Part shown: piece after piece, positions 45,601 through 52,861 of the stretch
Position numbering within the stretch: position 1 is the first letter of the stretch
Layout of the letters: each line of letters begins with the position of its first letter
Source of the DNA: Bacteroidaceae bacterium
GTDB lineage: Bacteria > Bacteroidota > Bacteroidia > Bacteroidales > Bacteroidaceae
Assembly: GCA_017962495.1 (NCBI GenBank)
Contig: JAGCVH010000096.1
Span: forward strand, 1 to 64,000
Direction of reading: 5' to 3'
Length of the DNA stretch: 64,000 nt
Position numbers and translations under genes: made by a program
The notes under the pieces: generated by a model
Databases searched by the model: none
The model's input: only the letters and a program-made list of their open reading frames with translations
Told to the model about the DNA's origin: nothing

Positions 45601-46136
45601 AGCGTTCGATACCCGAAAGGCAATTGCCTTACCCATGGGAGTCCTGCATTCCCTTGAGCGACGACTGGGGTTGGGTTCCTCGGCCTCGATGGAAATCGGC
45701 TCAGAAAGTAGTCAACACCCTCATCGAGGTTGTAGCCAAGGGAGGCAATCTGGTTTTGGGCGTCGGGCCTACTGCCGAAGGTCTCATACAGCCTGAAGCT
45801 GAAGAACGGATGAAAGAGATAGGCCAATGGTTACAAAAGAATGGACAAGCTATCTACGAAACTACGACTATACCACACTACAACGAAGGGAACCTATGGT
45901 TTACTTGTTCGAAAGACGGGAAGAAGTGTTTTGCCTTGCTTGCCCAACCAGAAGGTGAAAGTATGCCCACAATTGTAAGTTGGCAGGGAAACATACCTCG
46001 AAAAGGAAGCAGTATGCGTTTGCTCTCCAATGGGCGAGCCCTGAAATGGACAAGGGAAAACGGGAAAATTGTTGTTTTCTTGCCTAAAAACTTACCAAAT
46101 GAACCCCTTGCCATAGAATTTGACTACGGAGAATAA
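42696..46136 (+). CDS. GH3 beta-glycosidase fused to GH29 alpha-L-fucosidase
   Basis: This is a 1146-residue secreted protein (signal to about 19, VMVIGAQ). Residues about 25-705 are a complete GH3 enzyme: barrel with nucleophile D289 (IVISDLYS), KHLAAYG (about 210-216), alpha/beta domain and fibronectin-like end. After a short linker at about 705-715, residues 730-1080 form a GH29 barrel (FGILLHWGLYAVPG, KHHDGFCLFDS) with nucleophile D923 (ILWLDGGW) and a C-terminal beta domain. There is no internal signal, so both are exported as one chain. No sorting tail. The pairing would remove fucose and then trim a beta-linked sugar. Confidence 0.88.
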   Translation: MKKIFCTFFGLLWVMVIGAQPYRDATLSTDERVEDLLKRMTTEEKVAQLLCPLGWTYDEKKDSVGVGMLWATFRADPWTGRTLENGLTPRMAACRANELQRHAIEHTRLGIPLLLAEETPHGMMAIGSTTFPTGLGLGATFSTDLMKRMGEAILAEMKAEGATLGYGPVLDLARDPRWSRTEESMGEDPTLTGTLGAAIVNGMEGQCVLKHLAAYGMGEGGQNGAAINMGQHEVMQTYLPPFRKAIEAGALGVMTAYNAIDGVPSTCNPWLLRDILRMQWGFQGIVISDLYSINVLHNTLHVASSLKEAALMALEAGVNVDLGASAFGNGHFTIDNEQLLDEAVRRVLRLKFKLGLFEHPYVDEGDTEKVHCKEHIELARDIARASITLLKNSHSLLPLSRNTKIAVVGPNADNVYALLGDYTAPQPKGKVITIKEGLLQKGFRIVSGVDPDVIIAAVGGSSSRYEGKTAYEDTGAAKSTSSHPLNFTLSESGEGLDRCSLDLLGNQQELLEALRQTGKPLVVIYIEGRPLLKNWAAEHADALLTAYYPGEQGGSAIADVLAGDYNPAGRLPISVPRNIGQLPVYYNRPWPQVHDYVEGSAAPLYPFGYGLSYTTFEYNNLKIDGRNISCTITNTGKYDGEEVVQLYVRRNKAGVVMPERQLSDFQRIFIPKGKSKTLTFTLEETEPCDIIIGASSQDIRLTGKYEGDNLMKERGDIVEQGNGYEWPTELKVLEKLRTWQDQKFGILLHWGLYAVPGIVESWSICDESWIQRDTTMTYDQYKQWYWGLANAFKPTRFDPDQWARLAEDAGMRYMIFTTKHHDGFCLFDSHETDFNVAHYTGKDMLDPVLKAFRQRGLMIGTYFSKPDWHAQTYWWDVYPTKGRNVNYPIKQYTERWNAFKQFTYNQIQELMSEYGNIDILWLDGGWVCKENNQDIDMPRIAQMARSYQPGLLIVDRTIRGPYENYQTPERSIPERQLPYPWESCIPLSDDWGWVPRPRWKSAQKVVNTLIEVVAKGGNLVLGVGPTAEGLIQPEAEERMKEIGQWLQKNGQAIYETTTIPHYNEGNLWFTCSKDGKKCFALLAQPEGESMPTIVSWQGNIPRKGSSMRLLSNGRALKWTRENGKIVVFLPKNLPNEPLAIEFDYGE

Positions 46137-46188
46137 AAGTTTTTTGTAACTTTTTATGTTTTGGTTTGGTCATTTCAAAAGAATGTAG

Positions 46189-46196
46189 TACCTTTG
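46189..46196 (+). promoter_or_regulatory. -7 box (TACCTTTG) for tRNA-Lys
   Basis: TACCTTTGCATC with a TTTG-containing -33-like element (46163-46167). It lies about 100 nt upstream of the tRNA, so a long 5' leader is processed off. Confidence 0.6.
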
Positions 46197-46295
46197 CATC
46201 GCAATTGCGAGAACAGGCTGCGTCTCAGCATAAAAACAAACAAAGTTTTCAGCATTCGGCTCGCTCCTTTTTTGCACTTGCAAACGAACAAAGAT

Positions 46296-46368
46296 GCGTC
46301 CTTAGCTCAGTTGGTAGAGCAATTGACTCTTAATCAATGGGTCCAGGGTTCGAGCCCCTGAGGGCGTA
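46296..46368 (+). tRNA. tRNA-Lys (anticodon CTT)
   Basis: The cloverleaf is complete: acceptor GCGTCCT/AGGGCGT (two wobble pairs), D-stem GCTC/GAGC, anticodon stem ATTGA/TCAAT with loop CTCTTAA (anticodon CTT), a variable region GGGTC, T-stem CAGGG/CCCTG with TTCGAGC, and discriminator A. CCA is not encoded. A terminator follows 5 bp later. Confidence 0.96.
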
Positions 46369-46373
46369 CAAAG

Positions 46374-46410
46374 AAGCCCCTTCGCTACAATAGTGAAGGG
46401 GTTTCTGTTT
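46374..46410 (+). terminator. Rho-independent terminator of tRNA-Lys
   Basis: The CCCCTTC/GAAGGGG stem, extended by AAG and TTT pairs, is followed by TTTCTGTTTTT. It lies directly after the tRNA. Confidence 0.85.
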
Positions 46411-46453
46411 TTATATTCGTTACTCAAGAATAACTCTGAAAACGCAGGCTTTA

Positions 46454-48724
46454 TTAGAACGGCAAACCGACTGCGAAATGGAGAGCGAAGTCGCGCTTGA
46501 AATGCGGATGGATGATGGGATAATGGTGGCGAGAGTCGGAGTAAGCAGGATTTATGGCTTTCATACCACTATCAAGACGAAGAATGAAGTAGTTGAAATT
46601 GAGACGAATACCTAAACCATAGGAAACAGCTATCTGACGCCAGAAAGTGTCGAAACGGAATTGTCCGCCTGGTTGGTCAACATAGTCTCGAATCGTCCAA
46701 ATGTTTCCCGCATCAACGTATGCCGCACCATCAATCTTCCAAAAGAGATGAGCACGATACTCCAGATTCATATCAAGTTTGACATCACCCGTCTGATTAA
46801 TGAAGTCGATTCGTCCATCAGCACCTTTGAACGAACCCGGACCAAGCCCACGAACCGACCATCCACGCACGCTATTGGCACCACCGCTAAAATAGCGCTT
46901 CTCGTAAGGCAAAATGCTGCTATTACCATAAGGATAAGCGATTCCTAATCCGAAATGCAAGGAGAGTGAATTATCGGGTGAGAAGCGGAAACTTTTGGAG
47001 AAATCAAAGTCGCCCTTTACGTATTGCGCGTACGCGATATTAAATAAGGTATATTGTCCTTCGGAATTACGATTGGTGGAGAATGGTTTCGTTAACCCAT
47101 AGAGCAGATTGCCCGCAGACTCTATGTTGAAGCGAATGCTGTATGCGTTCGTTCCATAGTTTCCCGTAGCTCCAGAAAGAGGCTGTGAAGTGAAGCTAAA
47201 GGTGTAGCCCCACTTCATAATAAACAGGTTCTCATAATTGTAACGCAGGATTGAGTTACGCGAAGTGACATTGTCGAGATAGTCCTCCCGAAACTTCTTC
47301 GAGATCCATGGCATGAAAACATAGTTCAGGTCGATGAGATCAATCTTATGTTGGCGCTGACGATTCATCTGACTCCATCGATAACGCCAAGCACCAGTGA
47401 CCACTCGACGATGGAATTCGGGACGGTTCTGGCTATTATACATCAGCGAGACCTCGCTTATTGCATGACTATTACGACGGAAATCTCGACTTACACCAGG
47501 GAATTTGAAATCGGGAAAAGCCAAAGACACTTCTGCCCCATATTCTATATAGTTCTGATTGCGACTGCCCTCTTTCTTCTCGTAGCCCTCAAGTTTTTTG
47601 ATGGCTTCATAAGCTCCACGCAACCTGACGCTAAGCAATTCCGAACCTCTAAAAAGGTTTCTGTTTTGATAGGAAAGGACAACAGCAGCACCAAGGTCGC
47701 CAGAAGTATTGGTGCCTTCAACCTCCGCATTCATAGTGTGACGCTTATTGGTGGAGACAGAAACAAGCGTATGCAAACGAGTGGAATCTGTTGTGTCAGG
47801 AATCATGGTCACCGTTGAGTTCATCACTGCACCCAAAGACGACAAGTTGCCATAAGTTTCCTGCACATGCCTTTCGTTATACAGTTCACCTGGCTGAATA
47901 GCATTCTTCACTCGGAGGACATTTTCTCGCAATAGATTGTGCGAAGAGGAGTCAACGGAGAAGGAGATGTCGCCCACATAGAACTGGCGATGTTGCCTTC
48001 GTTCTGGCTGTTGCGGAGTCCGGTAGTTATCTATAACCATCGAAAGTGCTACTTGATGCCCCATCAGCGTAGTGTCAGCCTCAAAGCGAACAAACTCCTT
48101 GTTGAACTGATAGTAGCCCTGATTGCGAAGCAAGTGATTGATGCGCGAACGCTCAGCATCCAACTCATTCAAGTCGAAAGGCATACCTACGGACAAGCGC
48201 GATTCATTGCGAGTACTGTCAATGATGTGTCGTATCAGCTCGTCCTTAATATCCTCTTCAATGGAAGCAACGGTATATCTCACACCGGGATGAATGTCGT
48301 AAAGCGCATTCAGTTTGAATTTCTTTTTACGCTCCAACAAATCGACGTTTGCCTGCAGGAAGCCCATATTCCGAACCGCCGCCTCAATGTTATCGCGCGT
48401 CTTCATCGCCTTCGACTGACTATAGATGACAGGAGCCTGACCTATACGTTGCAGGAATCGGTTGATGCGCCTTGTTGTGTCACGCCCACTCAGCAGATAT
48501 GGGCCCATTGGTACCTTTACTGCGCTGAACCATCGGGAGTTGGGATGCTGTTGCACATAGCCTTGCATCTGACTGGGCGAAACGCCTTTCTCGTCAGCAC
48601 GAATCTTTACGTCGTTAAGTAGATATTCGCCTTCGGGAATAAAACGTGAAACACTGCAACCCGCCACCATAGCCATGACGGACAGCAATACAAACACGGG
48701 GAAAAGCGTTCTCAAATGTTTCAC
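46454..48724 (-). CDS. BamA/TamA-like outer-membrane assembly lipoprotein
   Basis: This is a 756-residue lipoprotein (MKHLRTLFPVFVLLSVMAMV..., lipobox AGC about 23), with periplasmic POTRA-type domains (about 30-330, RDNIEAAVRNMGFLQANVDLL is abbreviated to IEAAVRNMGF) and a C-terminal 16-strand Omp85 barrel. The barrel holds the signature RGWSVRGLGPGSF and ends HFAVGLPF. A lipidated TamA-like protein (TamL) is common in Bacteroidetes and often lies by this methyltransferase gene. I choose GTG at 48724: a TACTTTTG box ends 4 nt upstream, and the longer frame from ATG 48766 has a hydrophilic start. No tamB gene is next to it. Confidence 0.83.
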   Translation of the reverse strand: MKHLRTLFPVFVLLSVMAMVAGCSVSRFIPEGEYLLNDVKIRADEKGVSPSQMQGYVQQHPNSRWFSAVKVPMGPYLLSGRDTTRRINRFLQRIGQAPVIYSQSKAMKTRDNIEAAVRNMGFLQANVDLLERKKKFKLNALYDIHPGVRYTVASIEEDIKDELIRHIIDSTRNESRLSVGMPFDLNELDAERSRINHLLRNQGYYQFNKEFVRFEADTTLMGHQVALSMVIDNYRTPQQPERRQHRQFYVGDISFSVDSSSHNLLRENVLRVKNAIQPGELYNERHVQETYGNLSSLGAVMNSTVTMIPDTTDSTRLHTLVSVSTNKRHTMNAEVEGTNTSGDLGAAVVLSYQNRNLFRGSELLSVRLRGAYEAIKKLEGYEKKEGSRNQNYIEYGAEVSLAFPDFKFPGVSRDFRRNSHAISEVSLMYNSQNRPEFHRRVVTGAWRYRWSQMNRQRQHKIDLIDLNYVFMPWISKKFREDYLDNVTSRNSILRYNYENLFIMKWGYTFSFTSQPLSGATGNYGTNAYSIRFNIESAGNLLYGLTKPFSTNRNSEGQYTLFNIAYAQYVKGDFDFSKSFRFSPDNSLSLHFGLGIAYPYGNSSILPYEKRYFSGGANSVRGWSVRGLGPGSFKGADGRIDFINQTGDVKLDMNLEYRAHLFWKIDGAAYVDAGNIWTIRDYVDQPGGQFRFDTFWRQIAVSYGLGIRLNFNYFILRLDSGMKAINPAYSDSRHHYPIIHPHFKRDFALHFAVGLPF

Positions 48725-48728
48725 CTTA

Positions 48729-48736
48729 CAAAAGTA
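48729..48736 (-). promoter_or_regulatory. -7 box of the TamL-like gene (TACTTTTG)
   Basis: TACTTTTG on the minus strand ends 4 nt before the GTG at 48724. This fixes the start and suggests a leaderless transcript. Confidence 0.6.
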
Positions 48737-48780
48737 CAAAATAATTGGACATTTACCATTTATCATTCAACATTATTTTT

Positions 48781-48788
48781 TAATTTTG
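48781..48788 (+). promoter_or_regulatory. -7 box (TAATTTTG) of the methyltransferase gene
   Basis: TAATTTTG ends 8 nt before the ATG at 48797. CATTTACC/CATTTATC repeats lie upstream. Confidence 0.6.
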
Positions 48789-48796
48789 TGGTGATT

Positions 48797-49612
48797 ATGA
48801 TAAGCAAAGCCAGAATTAAGCAGATTCGCGGATTGGAACGCAAGAAGAACCGCGTGGCCGAAGGGCTCTTTGTGGCCGAAGGTCCAAAACTCGTGGGTGA
48901 ACTACTTGCCGTTGTGCGTCCCCACTATGTAGCAGCAGAAGACGAATGGTTGGAAGAACACAAAAGAGAACTCCAAGGTGTTCCTTGCGATACCGTTTCA
49001 CTTGATGAGTTGCAACGGGCAAGCCTGCTCCAGCATCCGCAGCAAGTACTGGCCCTTTTCCCTATTCCACAAGTCGAAGGCAATATGTCAGAAATAGCCG
49101 AACGGGAACTCACTTTGGCACTCGATGGCGTGCAAGATCCTGGCAATCTGGGCACAATTGTGCGATTGGCCGATTGGTTTGGAATTAGTCACATCTTCTG
49201 TTCGCCCGACTCTGCCGACATCTACAATCCCAAGGCCACACAAGCCACGATGGGAGCTCTCGCCCGCGTCAGCGTCCACTATTGCGAACTGGCTCAGGAA
49301 CTCTGCAAGACATCGGCACCTATCTATGGAACTTTCCTTGACGGACAAAACATCTATCATCAAGAACTCTCTTCCAATGGTGTCATTATCATGGGAAACG
49401 AAGGTCAGGGAATAAGAAAAGAGACGGCCGCTTGTGTGAGCCACCGCCTCTTTGTTCCTCCTTTCCCCACCAACCGTTCGACAGTGGAAAGTCTGAATGT
49501 TGCTATTGCTACCGCTATCGTCTGTGCGGAATTTCGTAGAAAAACCCCTCTCTCGCTCGGCTCGAAGAGACGCTTGCCCGAGCAAGAACTCTCCCCGTGG
49601 GGCAAGAAATGA
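48797..49612 (+). CDS. SpoU/TrmH-family RNA 2'-O-methyltransferase
   Basis: This 271-residue SPOUT-fold enzyme methylates ribose in rRNA or tRNA using SAM. Motif 1 DPGNLGTIVRLADWFG (near 115), motif 2 VIIMGNEGQGI (near 205) and motif 3 ESLNVAIATAIVCAEF (near 235) are complete. The start is the ATG at 48797, in line with the -7 box at 48781; the frame from 48716 is an upstream artefact. The last part (from about residue 252, TPLSLGSKRRLPEQ...) is repeat-derived and is a non-family extension. The preceding gene is divergent. Confidence 0.9.
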   Translation: MISKARIKQIRGLERKKNRVAEGLFVAEGPKLVGELLAVVRPHYVAAEDEWLEEHKRELQGVPCDTVSLDELQRASLLQHPQQVLALFPIPQVEGNMSEIAERELTLALDGVQDPGNLGTIVRLADWFGISHIFCSPDSADIYNPKATQATMGALARVSVHYCELAQELCKTSAPIYGTFLDGQNIYHQELSSNGVIIMGNEGQGIRKETAACVSHRLFVPPFPTNRSTVESLNVAIATAIVCAEFRRKTPLSLGSKRRLPEQELSPWGKK

Positions 49613-49621
49613 TGAAATGAT

Positions 49622-49657
49622 GAAGTGATGGAGTGAATTCCTCCGTTTCATCACTTC
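49622..49657. terminator. Hairpin between convergent genes
   Basis: GAAGTGATG/CATCACTTC pairs with an inner GAG/CTC, between two convergent stops 72 bp apart. The C/T-rich tract replaces a clear T-run, so termination is likely but weak. Confidence 0.45.
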
Positions 49658-49683
49658 TTCTCTTCTTCACTTCTTCACTTCTT

Positions 49684-50460
49684 TTAGTCCTCCAACGGGA
49701 ATCCCTCCTCCGTTTCCTCCTTCACGACGGCCTCTTCGGCAAAGGAAGAATAGAAGGTGTCGTTATCCTCATCGTTGTCGAGAGCGTCGTTATCCTCCAG
49801 ATCCTCGTCTTCGTTCTCGTCCTGAATCAGGTTTCCATCCTCATCATACCTCGAATCGCTGTTGCAACGCAGTTTCTGCAGGGGTTCTTTCTTCTTGGCA
49901 AAGATGGCCTCCGTCCAGGTTCCCTTTTCTATTTCCAACACCTCGAATCCCTGTTCCACTTTGCGCTCAAGCGTACCACCCTTGGCATGGATGCGGCTTG
50001 TAGGCAGTTGAGTGGTGGAAATTTCGAAACTCGATTCGATGATGTCCTTGATGCTCAGAGGTATGCTGTCCCACCCCCCGCCAAAGTTGCGGTCGATGAG
50101 TTCCAGCAACATGGCGGCAGTAATGTGCTTCACATTCTCGTAACTGAGGTCGGTAATGCGTTGGATATATTTGCGTCGCAAGGCCACACGCCCCTTTCGC
50201 TCGTCGCAACGGGAGAAGTGCACCCATCCATCTTTTTCGTATTTCTTAGCCTCACGCTCATCGTTCGGGTTGTAGTGAACCACCTCAAAGCACAGGCGAA
50301 TCACATTCAGCAACTTCTCCTCCGAAGAGGCAAAGTCCTCTTGCTGGCGATCACGTTCCCAGAGCCCTGCAATCTGCTCTTCTGTCATGGTCCACACATT
50401 GTTCGTGTTCAGGTCCAGAATGGAATCCAGAACCAAGTCTATTTTCTTTTTCTTAGTCAT
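49684..50460 (-). CDS. Hypothetical protein with acidic C-terminus
   Basis: This 258-residue protein has no signal peptide. The N-terminal part is basic (MTKKKKIDLVLDSILDLN) and the middle is alpha-helical with an RVALRRKYIQRITDLSYENV stretch. The last 50 residues are strongly acidic (NEDEDLEDNDALDNDEDND). I do not recognise the family. A basic-N/acidic-C layout suggests a nucleic-acid or ribosome partner, but this is only inference. It has a TATCTTTG box at 50490-50497 and is monocistronic. Confidence 0.7.
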   Translation of the reverse strand: MTKKKKIDLVLDSILDLNTNNVWTMTEEQIAGLWERDRQQEDFASSEEKLLNVIRLCFEVVHYNPNDEREAKKYEKDGWVHFSRCDERKGRVALRRKYIQRITDLSYENVKHITAAMLLELIDRNFGGGWDSIPLSIKDIIESSFEISTTQLPTSRIHAKGGTLERKVEQGFEVLEIEKGTWTEAIFAKKKEPLQKLRCNSDSRYDEDGNLIQDENEDEDLEDNDALDNDEDNDTFYSSFAEEAVVKEETEEGFPLED

Positions 50461-50489
50461 ATACTTTACCTATATATTTATTATAGTCG

Positions 50490-50497
50490 CAAAGATA
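50490..50497 (-). promoter_or_regulatory. -7 box (TATCTTTG)
   Basis: TATCTTTGCG on the minus strand, about 30 nt upstream of the ATG at 50460. Confidence 0.6.
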
Positions 50498-50502
50498 ATA
50501 AT

Positions 50503-50535
50503 TAATTCATAATTCTCAATTCATAATGCATAATA
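50503..50535. repeat. AT-rich heptamer run
   Basis: TTCATAATTCTCAATTCATAATG and following CATAATA units at 7-bp steps (given here as TTCATAATTCT and CATAATG). They lie between the divergent promoters of the acidic protein and ispE. Confidence 0.65.
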
Positions 50536-50583
50536 ATTTTTAATTAATTCTTCATTCTTAATTCTTCATTCTTAATTTATTTG

Positions 50584-50591
50584 TATTTTTG
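50584..50591 (+). promoter_or_regulatory. -7 box (TATTTTTG) of ispE
   Basis: TATTTTTG ends 4 nt before the ATG at 50596. CTTAATTCTTCATTCTTAAT repeats (50549-50577) lie upstream. It rejects the alternative start at 50581, which lies before the box. Confidence 0.65.
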
Positions 50592-50595
50592 CTCC

Positions 50596-51411
50596 ATGAA
50601 AGTATTTCCCTGTGCCAAAATCAACCTCGGACTCTATGTCACAGAGCGCCGAAGCGACGGATACCACAATCTGGAAACCGTCTTTTACCCCATTCCTCTT
50701 TGCGACATACTGGAAGCCACCAAAGCCGACACCGACGAACTCCACATCGAGGGGATTCCCGTTCTCGGGCCCATCAACGATAACCTGGTCTTGCGCGCAC
50801 TCAGTCAACTACGCCATGCAGGTTACGATGTTCCCCCACTCCGCATCCAACTTACCAAAAACATTCCTTCGGGAGCGGGTTTGGGTGGAGGCAGCAGTGA
50901 TGCCGCTTTCATGATGCTCCTCGCCCGCGAAATGTTTCACCTGCCTGTCAACGATCAACAGTTGCGCCAACTCCTCACGCCTCTTGGTGCCGACTGTCCC
51001 TTTTTCGTAAGCCACCAACCCGTCTTTGCCACAGGCATAGGCGACCAGTTCACCCCCATCGACCTTCGTCTCACAGGTCTCTGGCTGGTGCTTGTCAAGC
51101 CCAATGACTTCGTCAGCACACGAGAAGCCTATCAGGGTGTCACGCCCCGTCAGCCACAGCAGCGTCTGCTCCAAAGCATTCAGCGCCCTATCGCCGAATG
51201 GCAACAATTCATAGTGAACGATTTTGAAAATAGCGTCTTTCCACAACACCCCACCATCGCCACCATCAAGCAAGGCCTCCTCGAGGCTGGCGCCGTCTAT
51301 GCTGCCATGTCGGGCAGCGGTAGTGCTGTCTATGGCCTCTTCCGGCAAGAGCCCCTAACCGAAGTCCTCAGCCAGTTCGATGAGCACTTCGTGTTTTCCT
51401 CTCAACTATAG
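50596..51411 (+). CDS. ispE: 4-diphosphocytidyl-2-C-methyl-D-erythritol kinase
   Basis: This 271-residue GHMP kinase phosphorylates CDP-ME in the non-mevalonate isoprenoid pathway. The start CAKINLGLYVTERRSDGYH has the catalytic-site lysine. The ATP-binding loop PSGAGLGGGSSDAA is at 91-104, and GADCPFF and AMSGSGSAVYG follow in the usual order. Length is normal. The -7 box 4 nt before the ATG points to a leaderless message. The next gene has its own promoter. Confidence 0.95.
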   Translation: MKVFPCAKINLGLYVTERRSDGYHNLETVFYPIPLCDILEATKADTDELHIEGIPVLGPINDNLVLRALSQLRHAGYDVPPLRIQLTKNIPSGAGLGGGSSDAAFMMLLAREMFHLPVNDQQLRQLLTPLGADCPFFVSHQPVFATGIGDQFTPIDLRLTGLWLVLVKPNDFVSTREAYQGVTPRQPQQRLLQSIQRPIAEWQQFIVNDFENSVFPQHPTIATIKQGLLEAGAVYAAMSGSGSAVYGLFRQEPLTEVLSQFDEHFVFSSQL

Positions 51412-51466
51412 GGATTTTCCCCTCGCCCTTTAGGGAAAAACCATTTGCGACCCCGCCAGAAGTCCG

Positions 51467-51474
51467 TACCTTTG
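51467..51474 (+). promoter_or_regulatory. -7 box (TACCTTTG) with TTTG -33 element
   Basis: TACCTTTGCC with TTTG at 51444-51447, 19 bp upstream. The leader to the ATG at 51524 is about 45 nt. Confidence 0.65.
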
Positions 51475-51523
51475 CCGTAGAAAACAATTAAAACAGACGT
51501 TAAACCATTTAAACGTTACGACT

Positions 51524-52612
51524 ATGAAAAAGAATCTCATGACTCTGGTACTTGCAATCTTCACCTGGATGGGAATGAATGCAATGGATTACGAAACCGC
51601 TCGTGAGCGTGCTTACTACCTCACCGATAAGATGGCCTATGAGCTCAACCTCAACGACCAGCAGTACAACGACGCTTACGAAATCAATCTCGACTATCTA
51701 CTCTCGCTTAACACTGCCGCCGATCTGGCCGAGGCTCGTTACCTTGCCTACCGCAACGACGACCTGCGCCACATCCTCTACGACTGGCAGTGGACGGCCT
51801 TTGCAGCAGTTGACTATCTCTTCCGTCCTGTTTGGTGGCTCAATGGCGGATGGTACTTCCCCGTCTTCCGTCACTACGCACACGGATACTACTTCTATCA
51901 TCGTCCTGCCATCTTCTGGGATTATCGTGGTGGACACGGACGCTTCTACTTCTCAGCTGGCTTCTATCACAATCGTCGTCCCGTTTGGCACGGAGGCTTG
52001 CGCGGCATGCATCACACCATGATCGGACATCCCAACGGACCTCGTGGCGGACGTTATGGTGAGCCTGGCAGAGGACGTGGAGGATTCCAGCCCGAAAGAA
52101 ATGGCGGTCGTCCTGGAGCACGCGAAGGATTCCGTCCCGACACTCGCAACGGACGCGGTGGCTTGCAACCTGGCAACCCTCGTGGCAGACAACCTGAAAA
52201 CCACGTTGGCGGTCCCACTCGCAGCGGAAACACCCGTCTCGAAGGCAACAACAACCGTAGTTCGCGCACCGATGTCTCTCGCTCTGGCTCTCGTGGCAGT
52301 TCACTCGGACAACTCAACAATGGTGGCTCGCGCTCAGGCATAGAGACTCGCTCCAGCAGCCGCACTACCGTTCGTTCGGGCTCTTCCGTAGGCACTTCAC
52401 GCAGCACTTCTGTAGGTGCCTCTCGCGGTAGCAGCATGCGCAGTACCACTCCCACCCGTTCCTCAGCCAGCTTCGGCGGCTCTTCCATGGGCAGTTCTCG
52501 TGGCAGCGCCTCTATGGGTGCATCTCGTGGAGGTTCCATAGGTGGTTCTCGCTCGGGTGGTGGATTCGGTGGAAGCCGCGGTGGCGGTGGAAGCCGTGGT
52601 GGACGCAGGTAA
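51524..52612 (+). CDS. Secreted protein with Arg/Gly/Ser-rich low-complexity tail
   Basis: This 362-residue protein has a Sec signal (MKKNLMTLVLAIFTWMGMNA). A small helical domain follows (about 21-90, YETARERAYYLTDKMAYELNLNDQQYNDAY, given here as YLTDKMAYELNLND), then an aromatic/His-rich part (about 95-160, WWLNGGWYFPVFRHYAHGY). The last 200 residues are low-complexity and highly basic (GRGRGGFQPERNGG, then SSRGSASMGASRGG). It is very likely disordered. No enzyme domain is seen. The tail codons vary, so it is a selected protein composition and not a DNA repeat. It ends with a strong terminator. Confidence 0.75.
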   Translation: MKKNLMTLVLAIFTWMGMNAMDYETARERAYYLTDKMAYELNLNDQQYNDAYEINLDYLLSLNTAADLAEARYLAYRNDDLRHILYDWQWTAFAAVDYLFRPVWWLNGGWYFPVFRHYAHGYYFYHRPAIFWDYRGGHGRFYFSAGFYHNRRPVWHGGLRGMHHTMIGHPNGPRGGRYGEPGRGRGGFQPERNGGRPGAREGFRPDTRNGRGGLQPGNPRGRQPENHVGGPTRSGNTRLEGNNNRSSRTDVSRSGSRGSSLGQLNNGGSRSGIETRSSSRTTVRSGSSVGTSRSTSVGASRGSSMRSTTPTRSSASFGGSSMGSSRGSASMGASRGGSIGGSRSGGGFGGSRGGGGSRGGRR

Positions 52613-52652
52613 GCCCCCCCTTACACAACATAAATCTATTTCACTTTTGTAG

Positions 52653-52684
52653 AATATCGGGCGACCTTCGGGTTGCCCGATATT
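52653..52684 (+). terminator. Strong Rho-independent terminator
   Basis: AATATCGGGCGACC pairs with GGTTGCCCGATATT (one wobble pair) around a TTCG loop, followed by TCTTTA. Confidence 0.9.
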
Positions 52685-52730
52685 TCTTTATGCCCCTTTT
52701 GTCGAAAAGAGGTGAACCATCCAGACGGAG

Positions 52731-52818
52731 AGGACCTTAGGCATTCAGGCAATCGAACATAGGTTCAAGGCACATCGAACATAGGTTCGAGGGTCTTTGA
52801 ACATAGGCTCGAGGAAAA
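52731..52818. repeat. 22-bp-period degenerate tandem array (locus D)
   Basis: Four units of exactly 22 bp start at 52731, 52753, 52775 and 52797. The last three share ACATAGG(T/C)TCGAG-like cores (GAACATAGGTTCAAGG, GAACATAGGTTCGAGG, GAACATAGGCTCGAGG). They lie between a convergent gene pair, 47 bp after the terminator. The cores match those at 19265. Confidence 0.85.
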
Positions 52819-52861
52819 GCCATCGAGTTTGCTAAAAGAAAAATGCTAAAGTGCGTCGTCC

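Noticed and set aside
16833..46136. Canonical polysaccharide utilisation locus
   Set aside because: No SusC/SusD pair or sensor gene; the barrel protein at 31567 is in a BlaI-type operon and is not SusC-like.
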